DNA from: an uncultured Candidatus Pelagibacter sp.
GTDB lineage: Bacteria; Pseudomonadota; Alphaproteobacteria; Pelagibacterales; Pelagibacteraceae
Direction of reading: 5' to 3'
Assembly (NCBI GenBank): GCA_937897125.1
Contig: CALCPL010000069.1
Coordinates: 1-7,887, forward strand
Length of the DNA: 7,887 nt
The first letter of the stretch is position 1. Every line of letters begins with the position of its first letter. Shown piece by piece: positions 1 through 6,661 of this stretch. The notes under the pieces were generated by a model. It was not told where the DNA came from and searched no databases. It worked only from the letters and a program-made list of their open reading frames with translations. The translations under genes and the position numbers were made by a program.

Positions 1-131
1 AAAATTATATCAACGAATTAAATGTAGAAAAAATTTGTCCAACGGTCCATTCTAGTGAGTTAAATAAAATTTTTTTTGAAACTATAGATCATATGGATTG
101 TTATGTTGACCCCATGAGTATTCATAAATAA
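1..131 (+). CDS. C-terminal end of an unidentified protein (partial, 5' end outside window)
   Basis: The frame starting at base 3 is open from the window edge to a TAA at 129-131 and encodes 42 residues ending in DCYVDPMSIHK. The other two forward frames stop early (TAA at 19-21, TAG at 53-55). The sequence reads as a soluble, charged protein tail (ELNKIFFETIDHMDCYVDP) with no membrane segment. I do not recognise the family and assign no function. Only 14 bp separate its stop from the start of the downstream Amt-phosphatase gene, which leaves little room for a promoter, so this gene may be the first member of the same transcription unit. The call rests on an open frame of modest length and on plausible amino-acid composition. 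Confidence 0.6.
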   Translation, partial: NYINELNVEKICPTVHSSELNKIFFETIDHMDCYVDPMSIHK

Positions 132-145
132 TATATGAATTATTT

Positions 146-2383
146 ATGAATAAAGCTGAAACTTTAACATTAATTGAAAAGCTTCAGACAAATATATATC
201 AATTAGAACTCTTAAATAAAGGTGCTATAAATTCTCTAGAGTTTCGTCTAGATAAAATTTTTCAAGCTAATCTAGATATATTGTGGTTATTAATTTGTGC
301 CATTCTGGTTTTTATAATGCAAGCAGGTTTCATGTGTTTGGAAACTGGGTTATCTAGAAGTAAAAATAGTATTAACGTTGCTCTTAAAAATATTAGTGAC
401 TTTGGAATAGCCGTTGTTGTTTTTTGGGCGTTTGGATTTGCGTTGATGTATGGAACTAGTGTTTCAGGATTATTTGGTAATAAGTTTTTCTTCTTCACCA
501 CAAAAGTTGCCGGATATCAGACATACTTTGTTTTTCAAGCCATGTTTGTTGCAACCGCAGCAACCATTATCTCTGGTGCAGTTGCTGAGAGATTAAAGTT
601 TGTCTCTTATTTAATTATCACATTTTTTACCTCTGGTTTGTTTTTTCCTATAGTAGGCCATTGGGCTTGGGCATTTAATTTTGACAATCCCTCTCAAAAA
701 TTTGGCTGGCTTGGTAAATTAGGATATTTAGATTTTGCTGGTTCTTCAGTAGTCCATTCTGTAGGTGGTTGGATAGCTTTATCTGTATTATTAATTATAG
801 GCAATCGTACTGGAAGATTTAGAAAAGATAATTCACACAAACCTTTTCAAGGGAGCAATATACCCATGGCAGCACTAGGGGCATTAATTTTATGGTTTGG
901 GTGGTTTGGCTTTAATGGAGGTGCCAATGGTGCCATGGATTTAAAACTTCCATTAATTCTAATTAATACTTTTTTATCCGCATCATTCGGACTTATTTTT
1001 TCAAGTGCTATGGGAGCAATTATTTTAAAAAAACCAGAACCACTATTTATGATTACAGGTCCTCTTGCTGGATTAGTTTCAATAACTGCTTCTTGTGCTT
1101 ACGTTGATCCTGCGGATGCAATTTTAATTGGAAGCATTGGTGGAATTATTTCAAGTGGAGCCATTGTACTTTTAGAAAAACTTAAAATTGATGATGTTGT
1201 AAGTGCAATTCCAGTTCATTTGGCTGCTGGAATTTGGGGAACAATTGCAGTTGCTTTATTTGGAGATTTTCAAATGATGGGTGTTGAAAAAACAAGATTA
1301 GAGCAATTATATATTCAATTAATTGGGATTGTATCAATTGGTAGTTTTTGTTTCTTTGGCTCTTATATAATTTTTAAAACTATTAATTCATTCTTTCCAT
1401 TAAGAGTTGGAAAAATTCAAGAAGAGCTTGGTCTTAATATTTCAGAACACAATGCATCAACAGATACCCATGAATTATTAGAGGTATTAACTGAACAAGT
1501 TAAAACTGAAGATTATTCTTTAAGAGCTCCTCAAGATCCTTTTACTGACAGTGGAATCATTGGTACACAATACAATGTTTTAATGAACAAATTAGAACAA
1601 AGTGAAAAGCAAAAAAATAAATGGAAGAATAGAGTTTCTAATGAAATAAAACTCGCAATGAATGTTCAAAAACGTTTAATGCCAAAAAGAAATATTGAAA
1701 ATTACCCAATATTTGGATTGAATATTCCTGCAAGAGAAATCTCTGGAGACTTTTATGATTTTTATCTTCATGATGATGAAGTTTATTTCACCCTATCAGA
1801 TGTTTCAGGTAAAGGTGTTAATGCGGGAATGGTTATGGCAAAAGCTATCACGTTATTTAAAATTTTTGCAAAGCAAAAATACAAGCCTAATGAAATTTTA
1901 TTAGAAATGAATAATGATTTAAATGAGACTAATCCTGCTGGTACCTTCATTACCTCAATTGTCGGAAGATATAATTTAAAATCAGATTTAGTTGAAATTG
2001 CAAATGCTGGACACCTGCCAGCTTTATTAAAAATTGGTGAAGACTTTAAAGAATACCCTTCAAGCGCAATGCCATTAGCAGTTGTTAAACATAAAGATGA
2101 AACTGTTTATAATTTAGAAAATTTTAAGTTAAATGGTGGAAGAATTTACTGTTTCACGGATGGGTTTTCAGAATGTATGAATGAAAATAAAAAAGAAATA
2201 GGAATTGATGGTGTAAAAAAATTAATATTAAAACACACAAGCCCTTCATTACAAACAGAATTAGAAAGTGCCACAGAGGAGATTCGGTTAAAAAGTTTGA
2301 AAAAAGGAACATCAGAAGTAGGTGTTAAAGAAAATAATGATATTCTTGATGATGATTTAACAATTGTTGGAATTGGTAAATGA
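146..2383 (+). CDS. Ammonium transporter domain fused to SpoIIE/RsbU-type PPM phosphatase (Amt sensor, copy 1)
   Basis: A 745-residue fusion. Residues about 43-435 form an Amt/MEP/Rh ammonium channel with about 11 membrane segments. Visible motifs include MCLETGLSRSKNS (63-75), SGAVAER (143-149), DFAG with Asp196, twin-histidine candidates His204 (VVH) and His358 (PVH), vestibule Trp175, and gate-type Phe134 and Phe256. The residue matching E. coli AmtB Ser219 in the ammonium-recruitment site appears to be Ala260. Residues about 420-510 are a linker (NISEHNA, PQDPFTDSGIIG, YNVLMNKLE) ending in a charged, probably helical segment. Residues about 520-745 are a PPM phosphatase of the RsbU/SpoIIE type with SGD (Asp535), DVSGKG (Asp552), TDG (Asp672) and DDLT (Asp736/737), so all expected metal-ligand motifs are present. 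Role by inference: ammonium occupancy or flux at the membrane controls dephosphorylation of a cytoplasmic phosphoserine/threonine protein, classically a STAS-type anti-sigma antagonist; none is encoded here. The first 42 residues add about 30 residues of helical extension compared with copy 2. No clear Shine-Dalgarno precedes the ATG; an earlier ATG at 135 is out of frame and closes after four codons. Confidence 0.93.
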   Translation: MNKAETLTLIEKLQTNIYQLELLNKGAINSLEFRLDKIFQANLDILWLLICAILVFIMQAGFMCLETGLSRSKNSINVALKNISDFGIAVVVFWAFGFALMYGTSVSGLFGNKFFFFTTKVAGYQTYFVFQAMFVATAATIISGAVAERLKFVSYLIITFFTSGLFFPIVGHWAWAFNFDNPSQKFGWLGKLGYLDFAGSSVVHSVGGWIALSVLLIIGNRTGRFRKDNSHKPFQGSNIPMAALGALILWFGWFGFNGGANGAMDLKLPLILINTFLSASFGLIFSSAMGAIILKKPEPLFMITGPLAGLVSITASCAYVDPADAILIGSIGGIISSGAIVLLEKLKIDDVVSAIPVHLAAGIWGTIAVALFGDFQMMGVEKTRLEQLYIQLIGIVSIGSFCFFGSYIIFKTINSFFPLRVGKIQEELGLNISEHNASTDTHELLEVLTEQVKTEDYSLRAPQDPFTDSGIIGTQYNVLMNKLEQSEKQKNKWKNRVSNEIKLAMNVQKRLMPKRNIENYPIFGLNIPAREISGDFYDFYLHDDEVYFTLSDVSGKGVNAGMVMAKAITLFKIFAKQKYKPNEILLEMNNDLNETNPAGTFITSIVGRYNLKSDLVEIANAGHLPALLKIGEDFKEYPSSAMPLAVVKHKDETVYNLENFKLNGGRIYCFTDGFSECMNENKKEIGIDGVKKLILKHTSPSLQTELESATEEIRLKSLKKGTSEVGVKENNDILDDDLTIVGIGK

Positions 2384-2406
2384 GAAATTTAAAAAATTGA
2401 TAGAAA

Positions 2407-4554
2407 ATGGAAAGTATTAATTTGGAATCTATAAAATGGTTTGTTGATACTCTTTGGGTTATTGATTGTGCGATATTAGTTTTCGTCATGCAAGCTGGTT
2501 TCATGTGTATGGAAACTGGTCTTTCACGACACAAAAATAGTATTAACGTTGCTCTTAAGAATGCTGCTGATTTTGGTTTATCAGTTGTAGTTTTTTGGAT
2601 TTTTGGTTTCGGCTTAATGTTTGGGACAAGTTATAATGGTTTTTTTGGAACAGATCTTTTTTTCTTTAAAACCGAAAAAGCTGATTACATGACATATTTT
2701 GTGTTCCAAGCCATGTTTGTTGCAACTGCTGCAACAATAGTTTCTGGCGCTGTGGCTGAAAGAATGAAATTTAATGGATATTTAATAATAACGATAATTG
2801 CAACTGGCATAATTTATCCAATTGTTGGTCATTGGGCTTGGTCATCCAGTTATCTAAATAATATGAATGATACTACGCAGTTATTGGCTGTTACGGGAGA
2901 AATTAAAAATACTGGATGGTTAACAAAACTTGGTTTTGTTGATTTTGCTGGTAGTACTATTGTTCATTCTGTTGGAGGATGGATTGCACTTGCTGCTGTA
3001 TTAATTTTAGGGCCAAGAATTGGTAAATATTCTGAGTCTAATAAAGGTAAATTTACTGGCTCTAGTTTTCCGTTAGCCGTTTTAGGAACCTTAATTTTAT
3101 GGTTTGGTTGGTTTGGTTTTAATGGCGGAAGTAATGGAGCAATGGATGAAACAGTACCACTAATATTGATAAACACATTTCTTTCTGCTGCTTTTGGGTT
3201 GTTAACTGGACTAGGTATTTCATTTTTATTATTTAAAAAACCAGATCCATTTTATGTAATATTAGGTCCTCTTGCAGGATTGGTTGCTATAACAGCTGGT
3301 TGTAATTCAATGACATCAGTTACGGCAATTTTCGTTGGCATTATTGGTGCAATCGTAGCAATTTTTATAAATGAACTGTTAAACAAATATGAGATAGATG
3401 ATGTTGTAGGTGCAGTGCCAGTTCATTTAGGAGCAGGTGTATGGGGAACTATTTCAGTTGGTTTGTTCAGTGATTTAGAAAAATTAGGAACAGGACTTAC
3501 AAGGTTAGAGCAAATTGAAGTCCAGGTTATAGGAATATTAGCAATTGGTGCTTTCGCATTTTTTGGATCTTATATTATTTTAAAAATTTTAAATTATTTT
3601 TATCCATTAAGAGTAACTCCTTTACAAGAGGAATTAGGATTAAATATTGCTGAACATAATGCAGTTTCAGTAGAACATGATTTAATTTCAATCCTTGAAA
3701 AACAGTCTGAAAGTGGAGATCTCTCTGTTAGAGGCCCACAAGATCCTTTCACTGCAGGAGGGGTAATAGGACTTTATTATAATAAATTGATGAACAAGCT
3801 TGAGGTTAGCGAAAATGAAAAAGAAAAGTGGCGAAGTAGAATTTCCAAAGAAATAAATTTGGCTGTAAAAGTTCAAGAAAATTTTTTACCAAAAAGAGAT
3901 TTACAAAATTATCCTGTGCAAGGAATTAATATTGCTTCGAGAGAAGTTTCAGGTGATTTTTTTAGTTTTTATCCCCATAATGATAGTATTAATTTTATAA
4001 TTGCAGATGTTGCAGGTAAGGGAGTTCATGCTGGAATGGTGATGGCAAAAGCCTCTACTTTATTTGAAGTCATGTCAAGAGATCAGGTAGATCCAGATGA
4101 AATGATGCTTCATATGAATAACGATTTATTTCTCACCAAAACATCAGGCATGTTTGTGACATGTGTTCTTGGAAAATATGATTTAATTACCAAAGAAGTT
4201 TCATGGGTAAATGCGGGACATCAACCAGCTATCATTAGAGACAAAAATGGTAAATACCAAAATTTTGATAGTGAAGCACCACCGATGGGGGTTATTCACC
4301 AAAAAAATAAATCAATTTATAAAATTAATAAACAAGTTTTAAATGGAAACAAATTTTATGTTTTTACAGATGGCTTATCTGAAAGTTTAAATGCTGAAGG
4401 ACAAGAAATAGGTATTGAAGGTTCAATTGAAATAATTGAAGATAACTACACAAAAGATTCGAAGAAACACTTATCAGATATTAGTAAAAAAATAATTGAC
4501 AGCTCTAAATCTGGAAAATTAAGTGATGATCTTACTTTAATATCAATTGGATAG
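2407..4554 (+). CDS. Ammonium transporter domain fused to SpoIIE/RsbU-type PPM phosphatase (Amt sensor, copy 2)
   Basis: A 715-residue paralogue of the preceding gene with the same architecture, starting 23 bp after its stop and so probably co-transcribed. The Amt domain (about 13-418) has MCMETGLSRHKNS (33-45), Asp179 in DFAG, twin-histidine candidates His187 and His340, Trp145, and Phe104 and Phe238. Unlike copy 1 it keeps a serine (Ser242) at the position matching AmtB Ser219, so its external ammonium site looks canonical. It also has an insertion of about 15 residues (around 150-168) in the loop after Trp145. The linker (about 404-485) conserves NIAEHNA and PQDPFTAGGVIG. The phosphatase (about 500-715) has SGD (Asp517), DVAGKG (Asp534), TDG (Asp655) and DDLT (Asp707/708). 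The second Asp of the copy 1 motif GDFYD is Ser here, which is not one of the core metal ligands I expect in this family. The start is set by alignment with copy 1; the upstream GATAGAAA is only a weak ribosome binding site. Function as sensor rather than bulk transporter is inferred from the fusion; both are possible. Confidence 0.93.
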   Translation: MESINLESIKWFVDTLWVIDCAILVFVMQAGFMCMETGLSRHKNSINVALKNAADFGLSVVVFWIFGFGLMFGTSYNGFFGTDLFFFKTEKADYMTYFVFQAMFVATAATIVSGAVAERMKFNGYLIITIIATGIIYPIVGHWAWSSSYLNNMNDTTQLLAVTGEIKNTGWLTKLGFVDFAGSTIVHSVGGWIALAAVLILGPRIGKYSESNKGKFTGSSFPLAVLGTLILWFGWFGFNGGSNGAMDETVPLILINTFLSAAFGLLTGLGISFLLFKKPDPFYVILGPLAGLVAITAGCNSMTSVTAIFVGIIGAIVAIFINELLNKYEIDDVVGAVPVHLGAGVWGTISVGLFSDLEKLGTGLTRLEQIEVQVIGILAIGAFAFFGSYIILKILNYFYPLRVTPLQEELGLNIAEHNAVSVEHDLISILEKQSESGDLSVRGPQDPFTAGGVIGLYYNKLMNKLEVSENEKEKWRSRISKEINLAVKVQENFLPKRDLQNYPVQGINIASREVSGDFFSFYPHNDSINFIIADVAGKGVHAGMVMAKASTLFEVMSRDQVDPDEMMLHMNNDLFLTKTSGMFVTCVLGKYDLITKEVSWVNAGHQPAIIRDKNGKYQNFDSEAPPMGVIHQKNKSIYKINKQVLNGNKFYVFTDGLSESLNAEGQEIGIEGSIEIIEDNYTKDSKKHLSDISKKIIDSSKSGKLSDDLTLISIG

Positions 4555-4575
4555 TTTTTGCTCTTTTTTAACACC

Positions 4576-4598
4576 ATCTTTTAAAAGATATAAATCTT
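4576..4598 (+). terminator. Weak AT-rich hairpin after the Amt operon, possible terminator
   Basis: About 20 bp after the stop of the second Amt-phosphatase gene lies the perfect 14-bp palindrome ATCTTTTAAAAGAT (4576-4589), whose right half can alternatively pair with ATCTT at 4594-4598. Stems are only five A/T-rich pairs, and the following sequence (ATAATTTT) is a poor U-tract. It sits where a terminator is expected, but its stability is low and it may be chance in AT-rich DNA. Confidence 0.2.
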
Positions 4599-4620
4599 AT
4601 AATTTTACCTAAGTTGACTA

Positions 4621-4641
4621 ATGTATTTGAAATAAATACAT
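4621..4641. other. Perfect 8-bp AT-rich inverted repeat in the intergenic region
   Basis: ATGTATTT (4621-4628) and AAATACAT (4634-4641) pair perfectly around a 5-base loop. The element falls at the outer edge of the left copy of the long inverted repeat, and the matching edge of the right copy (around 6733-6751) does not preserve the hairpin. It could be a small operator or a weak transcription end for the upstream operon, but no T-run follows on the plus strand. No function is assigned. Confidence 0.3.
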
Positions 4642-4756
4642 CTGTACGGGTGTTAAAATCAAATTAAATTTTTTAGCTATAACTTTATTTTTGAGGATTT
4701 ATCTTATCATATTTACAACTGACCAAAATGGGTTGACAACTGACCATAATGGGTGG
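4622..4756 (+). repeat. Left copy of a ~110-bp imperfect inverted repeat, upstream of the transporter gene
   Basis: When 6751-6638 is read on the minus strand it aligns with this stretch over about 110 bp, at roughly 80% identity by hand. Shared blocks include ATAAATACA, AATTAAATTT, CTATAACTT, TTTTTG and ACTGACCAAAATGGGT. The left copy is longer because the last 21 bp are duplicated head to tail (4715-4735 and 4736-4756). It fills most of the 231-bp gap between the Amt operon and the transporter and points toward the transporter start codon. No coding frame of note runs through it. It most likely represents a duplicated promoter region; a remnant of a mobile cassette is an alternative, but no transposase or target-site duplication was seen. 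Confidence 0.85.
4715..4756 (+). promoter_or_regulatory. Two tandem 21-bp direct repeats, candidate operators of the transporter gene
   Basis: Positions 4715-4735 and 4736-4756 are directly abutting 21-bp copies differing at two bases, with core ACAACTGACCAWAATGGG. Each contains the pseudo-palindrome CCAWAATGG (4723-4731 and 4744-4752). The 21-bp period is two DNA turns, which would place two bound proteins on the same face. A third copy occurs in reverse orientation at 6638-6658 before the regulator gene. Location, periodicity and recurrence support a protein-binding operator; the likely binder is the two-winged-helix protein at 5627-6607 (inference). Confidence 0.6.
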
Positions 4757-4761
4757 ATGTT
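4733..4761 (+). promoter_or_regulatory. Candidate promoter of the transporter gene with operator in the spacer
   Basis: A perfect -35-like TTGACA lies at 4733-4738. At a 17-bp spacing the -10 position reads GATGTT (4756-4761), a poor match, so transcription may need an activator or the assignment may be wrong. The second CCAWAATGG element (4744-4752) lies inside the spacer. The regulator gene has the same arrangement, with TTGACA 48 bp from its start codon compared with 47 bp here; that conserved geometry is the main support. The predicted leader would be short (about 15-20 nt). Confidence 0.4.
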
Positions 4762-4785
4762 ACTTTTAAATTCTAAATAAGATTA

Positions 4786-5634
4786 ATGGAAATAGTAACT
4801 AACATCGCCCCAATTGCTTTAGCCCTTATTATGCTTGGCTTAGGAGCCTCTTTAACAGTAGATGATTTTTTAAGAGTTGTAAAAAACCCTAAAGATTTTT
4901 TTATTGGTTTTATTTGTCAGTTAATTGTTTTACCAATTGTTGCTTATCTACTTATCATTACCTTAAGTGTGCCGATTGAAATGGCCTTAGGAGTAATGTT
5001 GATTGCGGCTGCTCCAGGGGGTGTAACCTCAAATGTTCTTACAAAATTTGCAAATGGTGATGTAGCATTATCAATATCACTGACAGCGGTTATGAGCTTA
5101 TTAAGTATAGTTACGGTGCCATTTATTGTCATCAATTCAATTAATATATTTGATATCACCTATGTTGAGAAAGACATAACAATGGTAGCTATAGCTTTAA
5201 AAATGTTTTTTGTAGTCACAGTTCCAGTAATAATTGGAATGACTATCAGATATTTTGCAGGTGATTTAGTGATTAAAAATTTGAAGTTAATTCAAAGATT
5301 TTCTATTGCATTATTTTTACTTGTTTTTGCTGCAATATATATTGAAGAATGGGATAAAATTGTAAGCTTTTTAACTCGAGCAGGTTTAATAGCCCTAATA
5401 TTAAATCTAACTATGATGGTGATAGGATTTTATGTTGCTAAATTTTTTGCATCAGGTGTACCTCAACAAAGAGCTATCTCTTTAGAGTGTGGTTTGCAAA
5501 ATGGCACTCTAGCAGTTTTTGTTGCAACTCAATTATTTGATAATATTATTTATATGGTGCCAACCGCTGCTTATGCTTTAGTAATGATGGCAACCTCTGT
5601 AATCTTTGTTTTTATTTTAAGAAAATCTAATTAG
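4786..5634 (+). CDS. BASS/SBF-family sodium-coupled organic anion transporter
   Basis: A 282-residue, highly hydrophobic inner-membrane protein of the bile acid:sodium symporter family (SBF; NTCP/ASBT fold, usually about 10 membrane segments), close to the usual size of bacterial members. Diagnostic motifs are the core-domain helix with PGG and SN (Pro77, Gly78-79, Ser82, Asn83), GDVALSISLT (91-100), Gln45 in the first core segment, and ECGLQNG (234-240) carrying Glu234 and Gln238. By comparison with the bacterial ASBT structures these residues match the two sodium sites, so Na+ coupling is probably intact. The substrate cannot be read from sequence: bacterial and plastid relatives carry pantoate, pyruvate or other organic acids, and bile acids are unlikely in a free-living marine cell. 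The ATG has only a weak upstream purine tract (AATAAG). The stop overlaps the 3' end of the convergent regulator gene by 8 bp, and upstream lie tandem operator-like repeats shared with that regulator's promoter. Confidence 0.9.
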   Translation: MEIVTNIAPIALALIMLGLGASLTVDDFLRVVKNPKDFFIGFICQLIVLPIVAYLLIITLSVPIEMALGVMLIAAAPGGVTSNVLTKFANGDVALSISLTAVMSLLSIVTVPFIVINSINIFDITYVEKDITMVAIALKMFFVVTVPVIIGMTIRYFAGDLVIKNLKLIQRFSIALFLLVFAAIYIEEWDKIVSFLTRAGLIALILNLTMMVIGFYVAKFFASGVPQQRAISLECGLQNGTLAVFVATQLFDNIIYMVPTAAYALVMMATSVIFVFILRKSN

Positions 5635-6607
5635 AATTTATCACATTAATTTGGTTAAAAACCCTATACAAAAATTTACTTAAAGCATTCATATTTCTAT
5701 CTTGTAATTTAGAAATCACTTTGAATTGTTTACTTTGCATAGTCATACCAAAAGTATAAAGTTTTTTTTCACTAATATTTAGAAATTTGTTTTTAATTAA
5801 AAATTCCAATTTTCTAACAACCGTTGCCCTTGGAATTCCTGTTATCTCAGCTATAGAAAATGCATTAATACCAATATGATCAGGTTTTTGAATTTCTTTA
5901 AGATATTTTTTTCTATCTAAACTTTTATTTTTAAAATTTCTATTTTGAACTGTATTAATCAGTACAATTAATCCTACACATACTGTTTCTAAATCTTGAG
6001 TTTTAGTACCTGCTTTCCAGCTGTTAGTAAAAATAAATATAAACTTGTAAAATTGATACCAACAAAAAGAAAAATTTTCTTTAATTGATTTTGAAATTTC
6101 TTCTGTATCAAAAGATTTATCAGTTATATTTTTATCTTTTAATACTTCACTAAATTTAGAAACAAAAACACTTAAATCATTTAAAGTTATATTGGGCTTT
6201 GCTTGTGAAAAACCAGATATTTCAATAAAGATTTTTTTCCCTTTTCTTTTAATAATACCTTTTTCTTCTAATTCAGATATTTTTCTTCTTACATTTTCTT
6301 TGGGTATTAGAAGATCTTTTGCGATATCAGAAATATTAATCTTTGGAATTTCTAATGATTTATCCTTATAAAACGTATCATAATCAACTACTAGTCCATT
6401 TTTTCTATAGAATATAAAGTCTTTATTAATCAGATAAATTAAAATTATAAACTTATCGATACCCTTATGAACTTTGTAAGCATTTATAAGCCAATGAGTA
6501 ACTAACGTATAATATGCAGGTGCTAGTTGACTAAAATTTTCATTAATAATTTTGAAGATTTTTTCTTCATCAACTTCACTAGATATGCTTGGAATATTTT
6601 TTATCAT
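5627..6607 (-). CDS. Probable transcriptional regulator with two tandem winged-helix-like domains
   Basis: A 326-residue soluble protein built as an internal duplication. Each half has a helical segment followed by a helix-turn-helix/wing signature. Half 1: NENFSQLAPAYYTLVTHWL (22-40), then INISDIAKDLLIPKENVRR (90-108) with LEEKGIIKRKGKKIFI (113-128) as recognition helix and wing. Half 2: KENFSFCWYQFYKFIFIF (176-193), then INAFSIAEITGIPRATVVRK (247-266) with LEFLIKNKFLNISEKKLYTF (267-286). The wings resemble those of MarR/IclR/GntR-type domains, but I do not recognise a named family, and the ligand-binding part is unassigned. It is convergent with the BASS transporter, overlapping it by 8 bp, and both genes have related upstream regions with the same operator-like element. 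This suggests the protein controls the transporter and itself (inference). The start codon lacks a Shine-Dalgarno; the next ATGs in frame lie far inside the second half, so this start is the best available. Confidence 0.8.
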   Translation of the reverse strand: MIKNIPSISSEVDEEKIFKIINENFSQLAPAYYTLVTHWLINAYKVHKGIDKFIILIYLINKDFIFYRKNGLVVDYDTFYKDKSLEIPKINISDIAKDLLIPKENVRRKISELEEKGIIKRKGKKIFIEISGFSQAKPNITLNDLSVFVSKFSEVLKDKNITDKSFDTEEISKSIKENFSFCWYQFYKFIFIFTNSWKAGTKTQDLETVCVGLIVLINTVQNRNFKNKSLDRKKYLKEIQKPDHIGINAFSIAEITGIPRATVVRKLEFLIKNKFLNISEKKLYTFGMTMQSKQFKVISKLQDRNMNALSKFLYRVFNQINVINSN

Positions 6608-6632
6608 TTTTTATTTAAGAGTTATAAGTTGG

Positions 6633-6661
6633 TATTTCCACCCATTTTGGTCAGTTGTCAA
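6633..6661 (-). promoter_or_regulatory. Candidate promoter of the regulator gene with operator in the spacer
   Basis: Read on the minus strand, TTGACA occupies 6661-6656, and a 17-bp spacer leads to a weak -10 GAAATA (6638-6633). The spacer contains the CCAAAATGG element (6650-6642), the third copy of the unit found twice before the transporter. The distance from TTGACA to the regulator ATG is 48 bp, nearly the same as for the transporter. The layout suits autoregulation, by steric repression or by activation of a promoter with a poor -10; the sequence alone does not decide which. Confidence 0.4.

Noticed and set aside
262..501. Minus-strand open frame inside the first Amt domain, and a similar one at 2325-2534 in the second
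   Set aside because: Both lie opposite strongly conserved Amt coding sequence and mirror each other because the Amt genes are paralogous; no independent coding signal.
2964..3176. Minus-strand open frame inside the second Amt domain, and another at 3688-3876 opposite its linker
   Set aside because: Shadows of the conserved plus-strand fusion protein; low-complexity translations with no recognisable domain.
4721..4753. Short CRISPR-like repeat unit
   Set aside because: Only two abutting 21-bp units with no spacers, located in a promoter.
4640..4785. Possible riboswitch or structured leader RNA before the transporter
   Set aside because: The repeats recur with exact 21-bp spacing, and the likely promoter hexamer lies inside them, so DNA operators explain them better; no known riboswitch core was recognised.
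4944..5159. Minus-strand open frame opposite the BASS transporter
   Set aside because: Opposite the most conserved sodium-site region of the transporter, so explained as a shadow frame.
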